This document shows positions 7,211 through 11,143 of a stretch of 11,143 nucleotides of DNA, one piece after another (within the stretch, counting starts at the first letter, position 1; each line of letters opens with the position of its first letter). The DNA is from Syntrophomonadaceae bacterium (GTDB lineage Bacteria; Bacillota; Dethiobacteria; DTU022; UBA8154), in the NCBI GenBank assembly GCA_003561325.1, contig PWWY01000111.1, positions 1 to 11,143 on the forward strand, given 5' to 3'. A program made the position numbers and the translations under genes. The notes below the pieces were generated by a model that did no database searches, was not told the DNA's origin, and saw only the letters and a list, made by a program, of their open reading frames with translations.

Positions 7211-7222
7211 GGAGCAGCGTCC

Positions 7223-7738
7223 ATGGCTTCTCAAATGGTCATCATCGGCAAGATCCTCGCCCCTTTTGGCGTACACGGCGAAGTGAAAGTGCTGCCGTAC
7301 TCCGATGACCTGGAACGCTGTCACCTGTTGGAAAAAGTGAAAATCGAAGGGGACGCCGGTGATGTGTACATGCATGTGCACCGGGTAAGGATCCACAAGA
7401 AGATGTGGCTCTTACAGTTTGCAGGCTGTCACACCCGCCAGGAAGCCAGCCGACTGAAGAATTCCCTGGTTAAGATAGACGCTTCGGAGAGGCTGCCTCT
7501 GCCCGCGGGGCGGTATTATTTTGACCAGATTATCGGCCTGGAGGTTTATACCGTGGAAGGGCGCTACCTGGGCAGGGTGCAGGAGGTCCTGCAGCCAGGT
7601 GGGAATGATGTTTACCGTGTTGTCAGCGATGTTCACCATACCGAGTGCCTGATCCCGGCCCTGGAAAAAGTCGTGAAAGAAATCAACCTGGTGGAAAAAA
7701 AGATGATCATCGAACCGCTGCCCGGTCTCCTGGATTGA
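7223..7738 (+). CDS. rimM: Ribosome maturation factor RimM
   Basis: RimM assists late 30S maturation, around the 16S rRNA 3' domain and S19. The 171 residues contain the N-terminal beta-barrel motif IGKILAPFGVHGEVKVLP (residues 8-25), followed by a PRC-barrel domain from about residue 97 (RYYFDQIIGLEVY) to the end. That domain includes GGNDVYRVV (127-134) and a closing MIIEPLPGLLD, all typical of the family. ATG 7223 follows AAGGAG (7209-7214) by eight bases; this ribosome-binding site overlaps the end of khpA, suggesting translational coupling. The stop codon lies in the loop of a stem-loop that reaches toward trmD. Confidence 0.97.
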   Translation: MASQMVIIGKILAPFGVHGEVKVLPYSDDLERCHLLEKVKIEGDAGDVYMHVHRVRIHKKMWLLQFAGCHTRQEASRLKNSLVKIDASERLPLPAGRYYFDQIIGLEVYTVEGRYLGRVQEVLQPGGNDVYRVVSDVHHTECLIPALEKVVKEINLVEKKMIIEPLPGLLD

Positions 7739-7753
7739 ATTTTCCAGGAGCCC
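7724..7753 (+). promoter_or_regulatory. Stem-loop spanning the rimM stop and hiding an AGGAG before trmD
   Basis: CTCCTGGA (7727-7734) and TCCAGGAG (7743-7750) are exact reverse complements. Two further G-C pairs (7724-7725 with 7752-7753) form beyond one mismatch. The eight-base loop contains the rimM TGA (7736-7738). The right arm contains AGGAG (7746-7750), part of the presumed trmD ribosome-binding region. No T-run follows, so a terminator is unlikely. Ribosomes finishing rimM would disrupt the stem, which suggests coupling of trmD translation to rimM; this is inference. Confidence 0.55.
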
Positions 7754-7764
7754 AGGTTTGTTCG

Positions 7765-8487
7765 ATGCCCCGGGATGAGGTGTGCAGGAGCGTGCTCATC
7801 GATATCGTTTCGGCTTTCCCGGAAATGTTTCAAAGCGTTTTTGGGGAGAGCATGATTAAACGCACGGTAGAAAAAAGACTCGTGACCATCCGTATCCATG
7901 ATTTAAGGGATTACACCGCTGACAGGCACAGGCAGGTCGATGACTGTCCCTTTGGGGGCGGTCCCGGGATGGTGATGAAGCCCGAACCCTTTTTCGAGGC
8001 CGTTGAGGCCGTGCGCCAGGGAATAACAGGCGGGATGAAAAGCAGAGTCCTCTTGATGTCCCCCCAGGGAAGAACCTTAACGCAGGCAAAAGTGCGGGAG
8101 CTGAGCAGGATCGATCACCTGGTTATCCTCTGCGGGCATTATGAGGGCGTCGATGAACGGGTGCGTCTGCACCTGGCCGATGAGGAGATTTCCATCGGTG
8201 ACTATGTTTTGACCGGGGGCGAGCTGGCGGCCATGGTCGTGGTTGACAGCGTGGTTCGTTTAATACCCGGCGCCTTGAAGGCTTCTTCCCTGGAGGAAGA
8301 GTCCTTCTCCAGGGGTCTGCTGGAATACCCCCAGTATACCCGTCCCCGGGAATACAGGGGCATGGGCGTGCCGGAAGTTCTGCTCTCGGGAGACCATGAA
8401 AGAATCCGCCGGTGGAGAGAAGAGCGGGCCCTCCAGGGAACCCGGGAGCGCCGGCCCGACTTGCTGGGAGAGCAGGATGAAGCATAA
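7765..8487 (+). CDS. trmD: tRNA (guanine-N1)-methyltransferase TrmD
   Basis: TrmD methylates G37 next to the anticodon using S-adenosylmethionine and so prevents +1 frameshifting. It is a SPOUT-family trefoil-knot dimer. From ATG 7765 the product is 240 residues (B. subtilis 243). Knot motifs are clear: LLMSPQGRTLTQ, GHYEGVDERV (124-133) and SIGDYVLTGGE (143-153); D161 corresponds to the catalytic aspartate of the E. coli enzyme. The start is uncertain. The frame is open back into rimM, and GTG 7780 and GTG 7792 are alternatives; GTG 7792 gives MLIDIVSAFPEMF, closest to the usual N-terminus, but its AGGAG is only one or two bases away. ATG 7765 has CAGG about eight bases upstream and a better AGGAG 14 bases upstream inside a stem-loop. 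In E. coli, trmD and rimM are translated far less than the neighbouring ribosomal genes. Confidence 0.96.
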   Translation: MPRDEVCRSVLIDIVSAFPEMFQSVFGESMIKRTVEKRLVTIRIHDLRDYTADRHRQVDDCPFGGGPGMVMKPEPFFEAVEAVRQGITGGMKSRVLLMSPQGRTLTQAKVRELSRIDHLVILCGHYEGVDERVRLHLADEEISIGDYVLTGGELAAMVVVDSVVRLIPGALKASSLEEESFSRGLLEYPQYTRPREYRGMGVPEVLLSGDHERIRRWREERALQGTRERRPDLLGEQDEA

Positions 8488-8526
8488 CAAGGACAAGGCG
8501 TAAAGAGCGAAAGGAGCTGCAGCGAG

Positions 8527-8883
8527 ATGGATTTAATCAAACAGGTTGAAAATGAATACATGAAAAGCGAAGTTCCCTCTTTTTCCGTGGGAGACACCGT
8601 GAAAGTGCATTTCAAGGTCGTGGAGGGCAACCGGGAAAGGATCCAGATCTTCGAAGGGGTGGTGATCAAGCGGAAAGGAGGAAGCGTACGGGAAACGTTT
8701 ACGGTCCGCCGTGTCTCGTATGGCATCGGTGTGGAGCGGGTTTTCCCTCTCCATTCTCCCAAAATTCACCAGATCCAGGTGGCGCGAAGAGGGCATGTGA
8801 GGCGCTCAAAGCTCTACTACCTGAGACAGTTAAGGGGCAAAGCTGCCCGGATTAAAGAGATGAAGCAAATACATCCCAGGTAA
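8527..8883 (+). CDS. rplS: 50S ribosomal protein L19
   Basis: L19 sits at the 30S-50S interface of the large subunit. The 118 residues match the family length. Diagnostic stretches are the central VVEGNRERIQIFEGVVIKRK (31-50), RRVSYGIGVERVFPLHSPKI (61-80) and the basic C-terminal RRSKLYYLRQLRGKAARIKE (92-111). ATG 8527 is preceded by AAAGGAG (8510-8516) with 10-base spacing. It lies 39 bases after trmD; I see no hairpin or promoter in that gap. A 76-base gap follows before lepB, the widest in this part of the cluster. Confidence 0.98.
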   Translation: MDLIKQVENEYMKSEVPSFSVGDTVKVHFKVVEGNRERIQIFEGVVIKRKGGSVRETFTVRRVSYGIGVERVFPLHSPKIHQIQVARRGHVRRSKLYYLRQLRGKAARIKEMKQIHPR

Positions 8884-8923
8884 GGGCGGCGCTTCAGCTG
8901 GAACAGCGGGGCAGACAACCGAA

Positions 8924-8937
8924 GGGTGTCTTCACCC
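8924..8937 (+). other. Small hairpin in the rplS-lepB gap
   Basis: GGGTG (8924-8928) and CACCC (8933-8937) form a five-pair stem with a TCTT loop, the same loop as in the ffh leader hairpin. AGGAG (8938-8942) follows directly but is 17 bases from the lepB ATG. No T-run is present, so this is not a terminator. The rest of the gap (8884-8923) shows only a weak, bulged pairing of CGCTTC with GAACAGCG. Any function is unproven. Confidence 0.3.
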
Positions 8938-8959
8938 AGGAGAAAATGGGGCGTAGTTT

Positions 8960-9523
8960 ATGGATCATGATTTTTTTGAGGAGCAATCCCGTCAACAAAA
9001 GGTGAAAAAAGAAGTGGGCGAATGGGTTCGTTCCATCGTCCTGGCGGTGATCATCGCCATTGTCATCCGCATGTTTTTTTTCGAAACCTTCCTTGTGGAC
9101 GGGACTTCCATGTACCCGACACTGCAGCATAACGAACGCCTGGTGGTGAATAAAGCCGTCTATTATTTTCGGGACCCACAAGAAGGAGAAATCATTGTCT
9201 TTAATTTCCAGCCCCGGCCGCGGCGGGATTTCATCAAGCGGGTCGTCGCCACGGAAGGCGATACCATCGAAATACGGGACGGCATCCTTTATATCAACAA
9301 TGAACAGCAGGACGAACCCTACCTTGTCAATGCGTCGGGAGGGGATTTCGGCCCTGTTGATATTCCCGAAGATCACATATTTGTCCTGGGAGATAACCGT
9401 AACAACAGCATGGACAGCCGGGATCGTGAAGTCGGAGCCGTCTCCATTGAGCAGGTGAGAGGAAAGGCCCTGGTGGTTTTCTGGCCCCTCTTTGCCGCGC
9501 GGATCCTGGGAGCGGAAACATGA
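8960..9523 (+). CDS. lepB: Type I signal peptidase
   Basis: This membrane-bound serine protease removes signal peptides from exported proteins. The 187 residues fit the short Gram-positive SipS-type class with one N-terminal membrane anchor (about residues 23-41, rich in Ile, Val and Ala, ending FFFETF) after a charged cytoplasmic segment. The catalytic Ser-Lys dyad is visible: S50 in GTSMYPTL and K93 in FIKRVVATEGD. The conserved box VLGDNRNNSMDSR (142-154) completes the fold, and the C-terminus keeps the usual GKALVVFWP. ATG 8960 has only GGGG (8948-8951) eight bases upstream; a clearer AGGAG lies 17 bases away. Its stop codon overlaps the rbgA start (ATGA, 9520-9523), so the two are likely translationally coupled. 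lepB at this site is common in Clostridia, whereas in B. subtilis rbgA follows rplS directly. Confidence 0.97.
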   Translation: MDHDFFEEQSRQQKVKKEVGEWVRSIVLAVIIAIVIRMFFFETFLVDGTSMYPTLQHNERLVVNKAVYYFRDPQEGEIIVFNFQPRPRRDFIKRVVATEGDTIEIRDGILYINNEQQDEPYLVNASGGDFGPVDIPEDHIFVLGDNRNNSMDSRDREVGAVSIEQVRGKALVVFWPLFAARILGAET

Positions 9524-10368
9524 GCCCCCGGAGAGATGACGGAGCTGTACACAAGGAGGATAAACACGTATTCCGGTATCTAAAAAGGGTAGACCTGGTG
9601 GTAGAGGTGCTGGATGCGCGCCTGCCCCGGACGAGCCGCAATGATCGCCTTCACCATACCCTGGCAGGCAAAAGACGGCTGGTTATGCTGAATAAAGCAG
9701 ACCTGGCGGATAAAACGGAAACGGGCCGCTGGCTGAGCTACCTGGCCGAACAAAACGGGCCCGTTTTGGCATTTTCCAGCAAGGGCCTGGCAGACCTGCC
9801 GCGCTTTGAAGCCTTGCTCCAGAAAGAGCGGCCCCGGCAGGGAAAATTCAAACGCCCCCTGCGCTTGATGGTGGTGGGAATCCCCAATGTGGGCAAATCA
9901 TCCGTGATTAACCGCCTGGCCCATAAACTCGCTGTGAAGACGGGCAATACGCCCGGCATCACCCGGGGAGCCCAGTGTATCCGCCTGCGCGCTGGCTGGG
10001 AAATGCTCGATACCCCGGGCATTCTCTCTCCCCATCTCAGCCCCGAGAAGCTTTCACCGGGCCTGGCCGTGATTGGAGCGGTTTCTCCGCAACTCTACGA
10101 TGATGAAACCGTGGCCTTATGGTTGGTAAGCCGCCTGCAGGAGAAGAAGCGCTACCTGGACCTGCTGTTCAAACATTATCATCTTGGCGCGATTCCCGAA
10201 AATGCCAGCCTGGAACAGTACCTGGAGCGTATCGCATCTTCCCGCGGTTTACTCACGGGAGGAGGGGGAGCCAGCAGGGAAAAAGCAGCGCAACTCTTGC
10301 TGAGTGATTTTCGGAAAGGAGCACTGGGGCGGATGACCTTGGAAGTCCCCGAAGATCAACATGCATAA
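9520..10368 (+). CDS. rbgA: Ribosome biogenesis GTPase RbgA (YlqF) with divergent N-terminus
   Basis: RbgA is a circularly permuted GTPase needed for late 50S assembly. The order of motifs shows the permutation: G4 NKAD (58-61), G1 GIPNVGKSS (120-128), G2-region NTPGITRG (143-150) and G3 DTPG (164-167). A C-terminal RNA-binding ANTAR-like helical domain ends in LLLSDFRKGALGRMTLE. The 282-residue length equals B. subtilis RbgA. The start, ATG 9520, overlaps the lepB stop and follows GGGAG (9508-9512) by seven bases. Oddity: aligned without gaps on the shared DAR at residues 32-34, residues 5-10 read RDDGAV where the B. subtilis protein has WFPGHM, so the catalytic His9 is replaced by Ala; the nearest histidine is H11. 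The GTPase core otherwise looks intact. The stop codon lies inside the start of rnhB. Confidence 0.93.
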   Translation: MSPRRDDGAVHKEDKHVFRYLKRVDLVVEVLDARLPRTSRNDRLHHTLAGKRRLVMLNKADLADKTETGRWLSYLAEQNGPVLAFSSKGLADLPRFEALLQKERPRQGKFKRPLRLMVVGIPNVGKSSVINRLAHKLAVKTGNTPGITRGAQCIRLRAGWEMLDTPGILSPHLSPEKLSPGLAVIGAVSPQLYDDETVALWLVSRLQEKKRYLDLLFKHYHLGAIPENASLEQYLERIASSRGLLTGGGGASREKAAQLLLSDFRKGALGRMTLEVPEDQHA

Positions 10369-11143
10369 CGGCAATCTACAAAGGTTCTCTTCCTGGACGA
10401 TCCAAAAAATCCGCCACTACCTGCAAGAGCAACCGGAGCTGGAGAGCACGGCCATGCAAGAGCTGCAGGGGGATGGTCGCAAGGGAGTCCGGGACCTGGT
10501 CGCGCGCTACCTGAAAGAGAAAAATGCCCGATCCCGTGCGGCAGAGCGCTGGCAGCGCCTGACACAAAAGGAACGCGCACTCCAGCAAGCAGGGTTCTAC
10601 CTCATTGCCGGCGTGGATGAAGCAGGCAGGGGCCCCCTGGCGGGGCCGGTGGTTGCCGCTGCGGTGGTGCTCCATCCCGGGGACGCACGGCTGTGGCAGC
10701 AGGTCAACGATTCCAAGCAGCTTACCCCCCGGCAGCGCCGGGAACAGTACGAGCTCATCCTGCGTCATGCGCGGGCCGTGGGAATAGCGGCGGTCGAGGC
10801 GGGGCAGATCGACAGGATGAACATTCACCGGGCTTCCCTGGCAGCCATGGTGCAGGCCGTGCGGGGACTCAAAATCCAGCCGGATTACCTGCTCACCGAC
10901 GGGTTTCCCCTTCCCGGGGTCGATATTCCCCAGGAAGCCATCACGGGCGGCGACGCGCTGTGTCTTTCCATCGCGGCCGCTTCCATTATCGCCAAGGTCA
11001 CCCGGGATGAGATCATGAAAACATACGGCGATCGTTACCGCGGATACGGGTTTGAAAAACACAAAGGTTACCCCACGGCTGCGCATAAAGCGGCGATCAA
11101 AAAACTGGGCCTCACGCCCATCCACCGGAGGAGCTTTTCAGCA
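10361..11143 (+). CDS. rnhB: Ribonuclease HII, 3' end cut by the window edge
   Basis: RNase HII removes RNA from RNA-DNA hybrids and starts excision of misincorporated ribonucleotides. The frame stays open from ATG 10361 to the last base, giving 261 residues; probably only a few are missing, because the closing family motif TPIHRRSF is already present. The catalytic DEDD set is complete: D86 and E87 in GVDEAGRGPLAGP, D180 in LLTDGF and D216 in KVTRDEIM; the C-terminal YGFEKHKGYPT is also typical. An N-terminal extension of about 80 residues, including DGRKGVRDLV, resembles that of Bacillus RnhB rather than the short E. coli form. The start overlaps rbgA by eight bases and has only a weak GAAG (10351-10354) upstream, so it probably depends on translational coupling. 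Confidence 0.95.
   Translation, partial: MHNGNLQRFSSWTIQKIRHYLQEQPELESTAMQELQGDGRKGVRDLVARYLKEKNARSRAAERWQRLTQKERALQQAGFYLIAGVDEAGRGPLAGPVVAAAVVLHPGDARLWQQVNDSKQLTPRQRREQYELILRHARAVGIAAVEAGQIDRMNIHRASLAAMVQAVRGLKIQPDYLLTDGFPLPGVDIPQEAITGGDALCLSIAAASIIAKVTRDEIMKTYGDRYRGYGFEKHKGYPTAAHKAAIKKLGLTPIHRRSFSA

Noticed and set aside
7645..7764. N-terminal extension of trmD into rimM
   Set aside because: The frame is open, but the extra 40 residues lie inside rimM and do not resemble any TrmD N-terminus; the conserved protein begins at or after 7765.
8946..9005. Short ATG frame overlapping the start of lepB
   Set aside because: About 19 codons, with AGGAG only three bases upstream of its ATG and no conserved features; probably chance.
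1..11143. A novel defence, mobile or biosynthetic system
   Set aside because: Every substantial plus-strand frame is a recognised core gene in conserved order. I see no transposase, integrase, tRNA, CRISPR repeat, toxin-antitoxin pair or compositionally foreign block.

Overview
This 11.1 kb window is a compact, entirely plus-strand housekeeping locus from a Gram-positive bacterium of the Firmicutes, most likely a moderately GC-rich member of the Clostridia. That placement rests on three things. The gene order follows the classic Bacillus/Clostridia cluster: rnc, smc, ftsY, ffh, rpsP, khpA (ylqC), rimM, trmD, rplS, lepB, rbgA (ylqF), rnhB. Protein lengths match the Bacillus subtilis versions closely (SMC 1184 aa, Ffh 446 aa, RbgA 282 aa). 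The Shine-Dalgarno sequences are strong, and GTG and TTG starts are used alongside ATG. No species can be named from this alone.

Layout. Positions 1-655 hold the 3' part of rnc (RNase III), followed by two adjacent stem-loops (655-708). smc (739-4293) and ftsY (4309-5214) follow as a tight pair. A 124-base gap (5215-5338) then holds a short GC palindrome, a good sigma-A-type promoter candidate and an unusual ffh leader; the ylxM gene often found here is absent. From ffh (5339-6679) the genes run rpsP, khpA, rimM, trmD and rplS, with gaps of 12 to 39 bases. A 76-base gap precedes lepB (8960-9523). lepB overlaps rbgA by 4 bases, and rbgA overlaps rnhB by 8. rnhB runs off the right edge.

Function. 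The genes serve a few linked themes. Protein targeting and export: Ffh and FtsY deliver nascent membrane and secreted proteins, and LepB cleaves signal peptides. Ribosome building: S16, L19, RimM (30S maturation), RbgA (50S maturation) and RNase III (rRNA processing). RNA binding and modification: TrmD and KhpA. Chromosome maintenance: SMC and RNase HII.

I see no mobile element, CRISPR array, phage gene, defence system or other novel multi-gene system. The points worth a second look are fine-scale. RbgA lacks the N-terminal WFPGHM motif that carries the catalytic histidine. The ffh ribosome-binding site is separated from a TTG start by a hairpin. A stem-loop spans the rimM stop codon and buries a Shine-Dalgarno-like sequence upstream of trmD. 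SMC has lysine where a near-invariant glycine is expected.
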